Below the pieces are notes generated by a model. It saw nothing but the letters and a program-made list of their open reading frames with translations, ran no database searches and was not told the DNA's origin. A stretch of DNA of 64,000 bases from Agromyces cerinus (GTDB taxonomy: Bacteria; Actinomycetota; Actinomycetes; Actinomycetales; Microbacteriaceae), in contig NZ_JAFBCT010000001.1 in NCBI RefSeq assembly GCF_016907835.1, forward strand, positions 2,480,001-2,544,000, given 5' to 3'. Positions within the stretch are counted from its first letter, which is position 1, and every line of letters begins with the position of its first letter. A program made the translations under genes and the position numbers. Shown here one piece after another: positions 17,400 to 24,424 of the stretch.

Positions 17400-18350
17400 A
17401 TGCAACAGGAACCATGGGATGTCATCATCGTCGGCGGCGGCAGCGCCGGACTCAGCGCGGCGCTCATGCTCGTGCGCGCCAGGCGGCGCGTGCTCGTGCT
17501 CGACGGCGGCGCGCCCCGCAACGGCGTCGCCGCGCACATGCACGGCGTGCTCGGTCGCGACGGCTGGTCGCCGCTCGAGCTCCTCGAGCGCGGGCGCGAG
17601 GAGGTCGCACGCTACGGAGGGGTGGTGCGCACGGCGGAGGTCGCCGGCGCCGAGGCGATCGCCGACGACGCGAACGGCGCACCCGGCTTCGCCGTGACCC
17701 TCGAATCCGGTGAACGGCTCACCGCTCGCCGCCTGCTCGTGGCGACCGGCCTGCGCGATGAGCTGCCCGACCTCCCCGGGCTGGTGGAGCACTGGGGCAC
17801 GGGCGCAGTGGTCTGCCCGTACTGCGACGGCTGGGAGGTGCGCGACCTCCGCATCGGCGTGCTCGCGACCGGCCCGCGCAGCCTTCACCAGGTGCAGCTG
17901 CTCCGGCAGTGGTCGCCGTCGGTCACGTTCTTCACGAACGAAGCGGAGCTCGCCGACGACGATGTGGCGGGCCTCCTCGCGCGCGGCATCTCGGTCGAAC
18001 CGCGAGCCTGGGCGAGCGTGACCGCCGACGAGGCCGGTCGGCTCAGCGGCATCCGTCTCGCCGACGACTCGACCACCGACCTCGATGCGATCTTCCTCGG
18101 CCCCCGGCCCGTTCCGAACGACGCCCTGCTGACCGGCCTCGGCGCGACGACCGCCCCCGCGTTCGGCGACGGGGACTGGGTCGGCGTCGACCCGACCGGC
18201 CGCACGAGCGTGCCCGGCCTCTGGGCTGCGGGCAACGTCGTCAACCCGGGCGCGAGCGTGCCGATCGCCGCCGGGGCCGGCAACTTCGCCGGCGCGGCGA
18301 TCAACGCCGACCTCATCGAGGAGGAGATCCGAGTGTCCCTCGCCGGCTGA
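17400..18350 (+). CDS. thioredoxin-reductase-like NAD(P)/FAD oxidoreductase
   Basis: This 316-residue flavoprotein has an N-terminal FAD-binding motif (VIIVGGGSAGLSAAL, 8-22), a CPYC redox pair followed by DGWE (about 140), and a C-terminal VPGLWAAGNV motif. This is the thioredoxin reductase (class II) plan. The GxGxxG of the NADPH domain is degenerate (GVLATGPRS), so cofactor preference is uncertain. No thioredoxin gene is adjacent. GAGGCT (17388-17393) ends six bases before the ATG, which suggests a leaderless transcript. The divergent XRE-cupin protein is the likely regulator. Confidence 0.87.
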   Translation: MQQEPWDVIIVGGGSAGLSAALMLVRARRRVLVLDGGAPRNGVAAHMHGVLGRDGWSPLELLERGREEVARYGGVVRTAEVAGAEAIADDANGAPGFAVTLESGERLTARRLLVATGLRDELPDLPGLVEHWGTGAVVCPYCDGWEVRDLRIGVLATGPRSLHQVQLLRQWSPSVTFFTNEAELADDDVAGLLARGISVEPRAWASVTADEAGRLSGIRLADDSTTDLDAIFLGPRPVPNDALLTGLGATTAPAFGDGDWVGVDPTGRTSVPGLWAAGNVVNPGASVPIAAGAGNFAGAAINADLIEEEIRVSLAG

Positions 18351-18417
18351 GCTCGAAGGGGGTTCCCCTCACGAGCCTTGCGGCGAACAATGGGGAGCGG
18401 AGGGGAAGGAGCTCGCC

Positions 18418-19041
18418 ATGGGAGTCATCGTCGTCGACCTGTTCGTCACGCTCGACGGGGTCTACCAGTCGCCGGGCAGCCGCGATGAGGACACCGAGGG
18501 CGGGTTCCCATTCGGCGGCTGGCAGGGCGCATACTTCGATGCCGAGTCGGGTGCGGCGATCGGCGCCAACATCGAGCGCGTCGACGCCCTGCTGCTCGGC
18601 CGCAAGACCTACGACATCTGGGCCGCGTACTGGCCGTTCCAATCGGACGACATCGGTGCCAGGTTCTCTGCCGTGCCGAAGTTCGTCGCCTCGCACTCGC
18701 TGACCGAGCCGTCCTGGGCCGGCACGACGGTCGTGACGGATGTCGCAACCGAGGTGCGCGGCATCCGCGAACGCTTCGACGAGACGCACGTCTTCGGCAG
18801 CGGCGACCTCGTGCGCACCCTGCTTCGGGAGGACCTCGTCGACCGCATCAACCTCTGGCTCTACCCGTTGGCGCTCGGCACCGGCAAGCGGCTCTTCGCC
18901 GACGGCACGGTTCCTGCCGCATTCTCGCTCGTCGAGCCTCCGGTCGCCTTCCCGAAGGGGTCGATCCAGCTCGTCTACGAGCGGGCGGGCGAGCCGGTCA
19001 CTGGCGTCGACATGAGCACGATCGATGAGGCCGGGGCATGA
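18418..19041 (+). CDS. RibD C-terminal/dihydrofolate reductase-like protein
   Basis: This 207-residue protein matches the RibD_C (DHFR-like) family, with VDLFVTLDGVYQSPG at the start, LLLGRKTYDIWAAYWP in the middle and INLWLYPLALGTGKRLFADG near the end. Family members are NADPH-dependent reductases, but these stand-alone proteins rarely have a known substrate. AAGGAG precedes the ATG. Its stop overlaps the start of the next gene by four bases (ATGA), so the two are translationally coupled. Confidence 0.88.
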   Translation: MGVIVVDLFVTLDGVYQSPGSRDEDTEGGFPFGGWQGAYFDAESGAAIGANIERVDALLLGRKTYDIWAAYWPFQSDDIGARFSAVPKFVASHSLTEPSWAGTTVVTDVATEVRGIRERFDETHVFGSGDLVRTLLREDLVDRINLWLYPLALGTGKRLFADGTVPAAFSLVEPPVAFPKGSIQLVYERAGEPVTGVDMSTIDEAGA

Positions 19042-19358
19042 GCGAGCGGGAGACCGGACGTGCCCGGCTCGACGAGATCGCGCCCGCGCTGCTGGCGCGC
19101 CCCGATGTCGCGATCGGCCGGATGTTCGGCTCCGACGGCGTCTCCGTGCGCGGCAAGCTCTTCGCGTTCGTCGCGAACAGCGGCAGCCTCGTGGTGAAGC
19201 TGCCCGAGGCGCGCATCGACGAACTCGAGCTCGACAACATGGTCATGCGCGGCCGCCCGATGCGCGAATGGGCGGTCGTGCCGTTCGACGACGGCGTCGA
19301 CCGCTGGCGCGAGGTCGCGGGCGAAGCGCATGACTTCGTCGACTCGATCACGCCGTGA
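19038..19358 (+). CDS. TfoX N-terminal domain-like protein
   Basis: This 106-residue protein resembles the TfoX/Sxy N-terminal domain: an early RMFGSDGVSVRGKLFAFV strand-turn region and a later MREWAVVPFD segment. In actinobacteria such single-domain proteins are common and have no settled role; a link to competence is not implied. It overlaps the upstream RibD-like gene by four bases and is convergent with the DNA ligase gene. Confidence 0.75.
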   Translation: MSERETGRARLDEIAPALLARPDVAIGRMFGSDGVSVRGKLFAFVANSGSLVVKLPEARIDELELDNMVMRGRPMREWAVVPFDDGVDRWREVAGEAHDFVDSITP

Positions 19359-19373
19359 TGCGCCGCTTCGCAC

Positions 19374-20897
19374 TCAGCCGCGAAGCAGCCCTCGCAGTGT
19401 CTGGATCGTGTCGGCCTCGGCCGCCGTCTTGTCGTCGCGGTACCGCTTGACCCGCGCGAACCGCAGCGCGATGCCGCCGGGGTAACGACTCGACCGCTGC
19501 ACGCCGTCGATCGCGATCTCGACGACGATGCTCGGCTCGACCCACACCGTGTGCTCGGTGCGCCGGGTCTCGATCTGGGGGAACCGCTCGGTCTGCCAGC
19601 GCAGCAGCTCGTCGGTGAGTCCCTTGAAGGTCTTGCCGACCATCACGAAGCCGCCGGGCTCGCCGAACTCGCCGACCGGGTCGAGGGCGCCGAGGTGCAG
19701 GTTCGAGAGCCACCCCGTGCGCCGGCCAGACCCCCACTCGCACGCGAGCACCACGAGGTCGTAGGTGAGCACGGGCTTGACCTTGATCCAGCTCGAGCCG
19801 CGTCGGCCCGCCGCGTAGGGCGAACCGATCGCCTTGACCACCACGCCCTCCTGCCCCGCCGCAAGGGCATCGCGCGAGACCCGCTCGGCGACCTCGGGGT
19901 CGGCGGTCACCTCACCAGGGATGCGGTGCGCCGGCGCGATGCGCTCGAGCTCGGCGAGCCTGATCGAGAGCGGCTCGTCGAGCAGGTCGCGCCCGTCGAC
20001 GTGCAGCACGTCGAAGAACCACGGATGCAGCACCGTCTCGCTCGCCGCCTCGGCGCCGAAGCTCGACATCGTGTCTTGGAAGGGCCGCGGTGCGCCGTCT
20101 TCGTCGAGCGAGAGCGTCTCCCCGTCGAGGATGACGTCGTGCACCGGCAGCCGCCGCACGACGTCGACGACCTCGGGCAGCCGCCGGGTGACGTCGGCGA
20201 GGTTGCGGGTGAAGACGCGCACCTCGTCGCCGGCGCGGTGCACCTGGATGCGGGCTCCGTCGAGCTTGTACTCGACGGATGCCTCACCGGTGGTCTCGAG
20301 CGCTGCTGCAGCGCTCGAGGCGGTGGCGGCGAGCATCGGCAGCACGGGCCGGCCCACGACGAGGCCGATGGCCACGAGCTCGGCTTCGGTGCCCGTGAGC
20401 GCGAGCCGCGCGGTCTCGCCGAGGTCGCCCGACAGCATCGCGGCACGGCGCACCGCGTCGACAGGGCGATCGGCCGCCCGGGAGATCGCTTCGGTGACGA
20501 CGCCCTCGAGCGCGCCCGTGCGCACCTCGCCGAGCAGCACGCCGCCGATGAACGCCTGCTCGCGATCGGTCGCGCGACTGATGAGCTCGCCGAGCTCACG
20601 CGCCCGCTCCCCTGACGACCCCGCCCCGGATGTCGCGGCGAGCCGGTCGAGCGCGGCGTCGAGCTCACCCACGGTGAGCGACGGCGCGGCAGCCGGCTGC
20701 CCGGTCGCGGCGGCGACCCCGCGCCATCCGACGCCCACGCGGCCCTGCCGCGGCTTGCCCACGAGGAAGCCGACGGCCGGCGCGATCTCGTCGGGTTCGA
20801 GCCGGCGCAGCAGCTCGGCCAGCGCGTCGACCTTCGCGAGGCGTGAGCGGGTCGAGGCGACGGTGTCGGCGGTCAGCGCGAGTTCGTCGAGCAGCAC
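19374..20897 (-). CDS. ATP-dependent DNA ligase (LigB type)
   Basis: This 507-residue protein has an N-terminal helical DNA-binding domain (about 1-190), an adenylation domain with motif I EYKLDG (adenylated Lys211) and RIQVHR, later nucleotidyltransferase motifs (VILDGETLSL, EGVVVKAIGSPY, SSWIKVKP), and a C-terminal OB fold. It seals nicks in double-stranded DNA using ATP. The length and plan fit LigB-type ligases of mycobacteria and relatives, which supplement the NAD-dependent LigA. The GTG at 20897 has GAGACT (20904-20909) six bases upstream, so a leaderless transcript is likely. Confidence 0.93.
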   Translation of the reverse strand: MLLDELALTADTVASTRSRLAKVDALAELLRRLEPDEIAPAVGFLVGKPRQGRVGVGWRGVAAATGQPAAAPSLTVGELDAALDRLAATSGAGSSGERARELGELISRATDREQAFIGGVLLGEVRTGALEGVVTEAISRAADRPVDAVRRAAMLSGDLGETARLALTGTEAELVAIGLVVGRPVLPMLAATASSAAAALETTGEASVEYKLDGARIQVHRAGDEVRVFTRNLADVTRRLPEVVDVVRRLPVHDVILDGETLSLDEDGAPRPFQDTMSSFGAEAASETVLHPWFFDVLHVDGRDLLDEPLSIRLAELERIAPAHRIPGEVTADPEVAERVSRDALAAGQEGVVVKAIGSPYAAGRRGSSWIKVKPVLTYDLVVLACEWGSGRRTGWLSNLHLGALDPVGEFGEPGGFVMVGKTFKGLTDELLRWQTERFPQIETRRTEHTVWVEPSIVVEIAIDGVQRSSRYPGGIALRFARVKRYRDDKTAAEADTIQTLRGLLRG

Positions 20898-20948
20898 GGG
20901 GCCAGTCTCCCACCGGCGACCGACACGCGGGCGGTCGCCGACGATCGC

Positions 20949-21587
20949 TCAGCGCGCGCCGGCTCCGTACGCCGCGACGAAGACGCGTGCGGCGTGCGCG
21001 GCGTGGCGCCGCAGCGCCGCGGCATCGGGGATCGCCCCGTCGCCGAGCAGCATCGCCTCGTTCATGGGGGCGCCCATGACGAGCCAGTTGAAGGTCGTCG
21101 CCGCCTCGATCGGCTCGTCGACCGAGAGCAGGCCCCGCTCGGCCAGCGCGGACATCGTGATCGCGAGCGAGCGGATGGCGCGCGCCGGTCCGTTCTCGTA
21201 GAGCGCCCGCGCGAGGTCGGGGAATCGCTCGACCTCGCCGATCACGAGCCTGCGGAGCTTCAGCAGACGCGGCGTCATCACGACGGCGAGCTCATCGGCG
21301 GCATAGCGCTCGAGATAGCCGGTGACATCGCCGTCGGGCGCCGGGTGCTCGTCGAGATCGTGCAGGCCGTCGCCCGCCCCGGCGGTCATCGACGAGACGA
21401 GCTCCACGAACAGCGACTCCTTGCTGCCGAAGTGCGCGTACACGGTCTGCTTCGAGACCTCCGAAAGCTCGGCGAGCTCGTCCATGCTCGTGCCGAGGTA
21501 GCCATTCCGAAGGAAGAGGTCTTCGGCGGCCGCGAGGATCGCGCGGCGCTTCCGCTCCGAACGCGGCAGCTCATTCGTGGTGGCCAT
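20949..21587 (-). CDS. TetR-family regulator
   Basis: This 212-residue regulator has the TetR N-terminal HTH (about 12-58; RAILAAAEDLFLRNGYLGTSMDELAELSEVSKQTVYAHFGSKESLF) and a ligand-binding C-terminus of the AefR-like type. GAGGAGAGAG precedes the ATG. It is divergent from an alpha/beta hydrolase gene, and repeated ACTGGAC/GACTG half sites in the 111-base gap are its likely operators. Confidence 0.9.
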   Translation of the reverse strand: MATTNELPRSERKRRAILAAAEDLFLRNGYLGTSMDELAELSEVSKQTVYAHFGSKESLFVELVSSMTAGAGDGLHDLDEHPAPDGDVTGYLERYAADELAVVMTPRLLKLRRLVIGEVERFPDLARALYENGPARAIRSLAITMSALAERGLLSVDEPIEAATTFNWLVMGAPMNEAMLLGDGAIPDAAALRRHAAHAARVFVAAYGAGAR

Positions 21588-21611
21588 GGCTCTCTCCTCT
21601 TGACGCGCAGT

Positions 21612-21654
21612 ACTGGACAGTCTAGTTTGACTGAATCACACCGGTCAGTCCAGT
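21612..21654. promoter_or_regulatory. inverted ACTGGAC half sites, candidate TetR operator
   Basis: ACTGGAC at 21612-21618 is matched by its complement GTCCAGT at 21648-21654. Between them is a CAGTC/GACTG inverted pair, and TTGACT at 21628 could be a -35 element. The symmetry suggests one extended or two adjacent sites for the divergent TetR protein. Confidence 0.45.
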
Positions 21655-21698
21655 TCGAGCACCTCTCTCCAAGACGCTCTCCAGAAGAAGGAGCCACC

Positions 21699-22499
21699 AT
21701 GTCCGAGTTCGTCACCTCCGCTGCCGGAGATCGCATCACCTACGATCGCCACGGCACCGGGCCCGCACTCGTCTTCGTCGCCGGCGCCGGCCCGTGGCGG
21801 AGGATCGACCCAGAGACCACCCGAACGGCCGAGCTCCTCGCCGGCCTCGGCGTCACGGCGATCGTGTACGACCGCGTCGGCCGGGGCGAGAGCGCCGCAG
21901 ACGGCGTGATCAGCCTCGACCGCGAGCTCGCCGCGATCGAGGCGCTGATCGAGGCCGCCGGCGGCAGCGCGGTGCTCTGCGGCCATTCATCCGGCTGCTC
22001 CATCTCGCTGCGGGCCGCGGTCGCCGGCCTCGCCGTCGACGGCCTCGCGCTCTGGGAGGCACCGCTCGCGCCGCCCGACAGCGGCGGGCGCGAATGGGCG
22101 AACGAGGTGAACCGCCTGCTCGACGCCGGCGAGAACAGCGGTGCACTCGACGCGTACATGCGCGACATGCCGCCCGAGATCCTCGAGATCGTCCGCAGCA
22201 TCCCGGCCATGATCGATCAGGCGCCGAGCCTGCGACCTGACGGCGAGTCCCTCGCCTGGGCCGAGTCCGCGCCCCACACCGAGCTCTTCGGCGGCATCCG
22301 GGTGCCGGTGCTGGCGATGGTCGGCGAGCAGACCTACGACGTCATGACCCCCGCCGCCGAGTCCATCGCCGCGGCGATCCCCGGCGCCACCTGGAAGACG
22401 ATGCCGGGCAGCGAGCACGGGTGGGAGCCCGAGTCGATGGCGGCCGAACTCGCCGCCTTCGTGCACGCTGCCGCTGATCGGGCCGCCGCTCGGGAATAA
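21699..22499 (+). CDS. alpha/beta hydrolase
   Basis: This 266-residue alpha/beta hydrolase has the nucleophile elbow CGHSSGC with Ser97, YDRVGRGES after strand 4, and GSEHGW near the C-terminus supplying the catalytic His. The substrate is unknown. AGAAGGAG precedes the ATG at 21699. It is divergent from the TetR gene, whose product probably represses it. Confidence 0.85.
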   Translation: MSEFVTSAAGDRITYDRHGTGPALVFVAGAGPWRRIDPETTRTAELLAGLGVTAIVYDRVGRGESAADGVISLDRELAAIEALIEAAGGSAVLCGHSSGCSISLRAAVAGLAVDGLALWEAPLAPPDSGGREWANEVNRLLDAGENSGALDAYMRDMPPEILEIVRSIPAMIDQAPSLRPDGESLAWAESAPHTELFGGIRVPVLAMVGEQTYDVMTPAAESIAAAIPGATWKTMPGSEHGWEPESMAAELAAFVHAAADRAAARE

Positions 22500-22720
22500 C
22501 GTCTGGCACGTCTGCGTTGTCGTCTCTTCGATGGGTACTCTGATTCACTCCTAGGTGGTCGATCGCGTCGAGCTCTGCTCCGCGGTCATCGAGCGCGGTC
22601 TGCGCGCACCTCACCGACCATCTCCCGGGCGTCGTTCGACGGCTTCGCCGTGCTGCCCGCCACCGGCTTCGATTCCGCCGGCCCTGCCACGAGCGACCCC
22701 GGGTCCCCGAAGGGACCAAC
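22500..22720 (+). promoter_or_regulatory. structured 5' leader of the ABC-F gene
   Basis: This 221-base gap has no convincing gene. TACTCT at 22536-22541 is the best -10 candidate and would give a leader of about 170 bases. A 7-codon frame (ATG 22531 to TAG 22552-22554) overlaps that box. The last 20 bases fold: GGTCCC (22702-22707) pairs with GGGACC (22712-22717) across CGAA, burying the GGGA that would serve as Shine-Dalgarno for ATG 22721. This layout resembles translational attenuators of antibiotic-resistance ABC-F genes. Confidence 0.5.
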
Positions 22721-24367
22721 ATGTACCGATCCCCATCACGACTGACCCTGCGCGCCGTCACGAAGCGGTTCGCCGACCGCCTCGTGCTCGACGGCGTCGA
22801 CCTCTCTGTGCGGCCGGGCGAGCGCGTCGGCATCGTCGGCGACAACGGCTCGGGCAAGTCGACGCTGCTCGGACTCATCGGCGGAGCACTCGAACCCGAC
22901 GAGGGCGAGGTGATCGTGTCGGCTGCCGGTGGCGTCGGCCATCTCGCGCAGACGCTCGAGCTCGAGGCATCCGCCACCGTGCAGGCGGCGATCGACGCCG
23001 CCCTGGCCGAGCTGCGCGACCTCGAACAGCGGGTGGCCGATGCCGAGCGCGCACTCAGCGCTCTCGACGGCTCCGAGCTCGCCGAGGCGCTCGAGGAGTA
23101 CGGCGTGCTCGTCGAGCAGTTCGCCGCTCGCGACGGGCACGCGGCGAACCGCCGTCTGGGCGTCGCACTCGACGCACTGGGCGTCGGTCGCGTCGACCGC
23201 GCCCGCCGGTGGGCGAGCCTCTCGGGCGGCGAGCGCTCCCGCGTCGCACTCGCGGCGACCCTCGCCGCCGACCCCGAGCTGCTGCTGCTCGACGAACCGA
23301 CGAACGACCTCGACGACGACGCCTGGGAATGGCTGCTCCAGCGGCTCCGCACCCACCGCGGCACGGTCGTGGCGGTGACGCACGACCGGGCGTTCCTCGA
23401 AGCACTGACCGAGGTCGTGTGGGAGGTCGACGCCCGCTCGGTCGCCCGCCACGGCGACGGCTATGCGGGCTACCTCGCGGCGAAGGCCCGCGAACGCCGG
23501 CAGGCGATCGAGGCGCACGCCTCCTGGACGGAGGAGCTCGCCCGCCAGCGGCAGCTCGCCTCGGCGAACGCCGCACGGGTGGACGCGATCCCCCGCAAGA
23601 TGGAGAAGGCGGGCATGGGCATCGGGCAGTTCCGCATGCGCAGCCGCGACCACGGTTCGATGAGCCGCATCCGCAACGCCAAGGAGCGCGTCGCCAGGCT
23701 CACCGAGAACCCGGTCGACGCACCGCCGGAGCCACTCGCGTTCACCCCGCGACTCGCGACCGTGAGTGAAGCGGATGCCTCGAACACCAGCGAACCGGCC
23801 ATCGAACTCGCCGCCGTGCGAGTCGGCGAGCGGCTGTCGGTCGACCACCTGCGCATCGACGCGGGCGAACGACTGCTCGTCACCGGACCCAACGGCGCGG
23901 GCAAGACGACCCTGCTGCGACTCATCTCGGGTGAGTTGCGACCTGACGGCGGCACCGTGTCGGCGCCTCGACGCATCGGGCACCTGCAGCAGGCGAGCAC
24001 GATCACCCCGACCGGCGAGACGCTCGCGACCGCGTTCGCCGCGCGGGCGCGCGTCGACCTCGAGACCGGAGAGGCGACGCTGGGCGCCCTCGGGCTCTTC
24101 CGGCCCGACGACCTCGCGATCCCGCTGTCGGCACTCTCGTACGGGCAGCGCAGGCGTCTCGAACTCGCGCTGCTCGTGGCCTCGCATCACGACGTGCTGC
24201 TGCTCGACGAGCCGACGAACCACCTCGCACCGGCGCTCGTCGACGAGCTCGAACTCGCGCTCGAGGGCTTCCGGGGCACGGTCGTGCTGGTCACGCACGA
24301 CCGGCGCATGCGGGAGCGATTCACCGGGCGTCGGGTGCGGGTGCGCAACGGCACGGTCGACGCCTGA
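22721..24367 (+). CDS. ABC-F family ATPase, probable ribosome-protection protein
   Basis: This 548-residue protein has two ABC ATPase domains and no membrane segments. Walker A is GDNGSGKST (40-48) in the first and GPNGAGKTT in the second; signatures are LSGGERSRV and LSYGQRRRL; each domain ends in LLLDEPTN and a VTHDR switch. The charged linker between them carries the interdomain segment of ABC-F proteins. Resistance-type members displace macrolides, lincosamides, streptogramins or pleuromutilins from the ribosome, and housekeeping members aid translation. The structured leader favours a resistance role, but the drug class cannot be read from sequence. Confidence 0.9.
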   Translation: MYRSPSRLTLRAVTKRFADRLVLDGVDLSVRPGERVGIVGDNGSGKSTLLGLIGGALEPDEGEVIVSAAGGVGHLAQTLELEASATVQAAIDAALAELRDLEQRVADAERALSALDGSELAEALEEYGVLVEQFAARDGHAANRRLGVALDALGVGRVDRARRWASLSGGERSRVALAATLAADPELLLLDEPTNDLDDDAWEWLLQRLRTHRGTVVAVTHDRAFLEALTEVVWEVDARSVARHGDGYAGYLAAKARERRQAIEAHASWTEELARQRQLASANAARVDAIPRKMEKAGMGIGQFRMRSRDHGSMSRIRNAKERVARLTENPVDAPPEPLAFTPRLATVSEADASNTSEPAIELAAVRVGERLSVDHLRIDAGERLLVTGPNGAGKTTLLRLISGELRPDGGTVSAPRRIGHLQQASTITPTGETLATAFAARARVDLETGEATLGALGLFRPDDLAIPLSALSYGQRRRLELALLVASHHDVLLLDEPTNHLAPALVDELELALEGFRGTVVLVTHDRRMRERFTGRRVRVRNGTVDA

Positions 24368-24383
24368 CGTGGGCGCGACGCGC

Positions 24384-24415
24384 GAACGCCCGACCGGAAG
24401 CCCGGCCGGGCGTTC
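24384..24415. terminator. hairpin terminator, GAACGCCCG family
   Basis: GAACGCCCG (24384-24392) pairs with CGGGCGTTC (24407-24415), and a further GC-rich pairing occurs inside. It lies between convergent genes. The same stem recurs at 36428-36464 and 63098-63136. Confidence 0.55.
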
Positions 24416-24424
24416 ACGCTGCGC

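Noticed and set aside
19038..19358. TfoX-like gene as evidence of a competence system
   Set aside because: Only the small domain is present, no competence gene is nearby, and such proteins are widespread in actinobacteria.
22531..22554. 7-codon frame MGTLIHS as a definite ABC-F leader peptide
   Set aside because: It overlaps the best -10 box (22536-22541) and has no ribosome binding site, so both cannot be right; kept only as a possibility.
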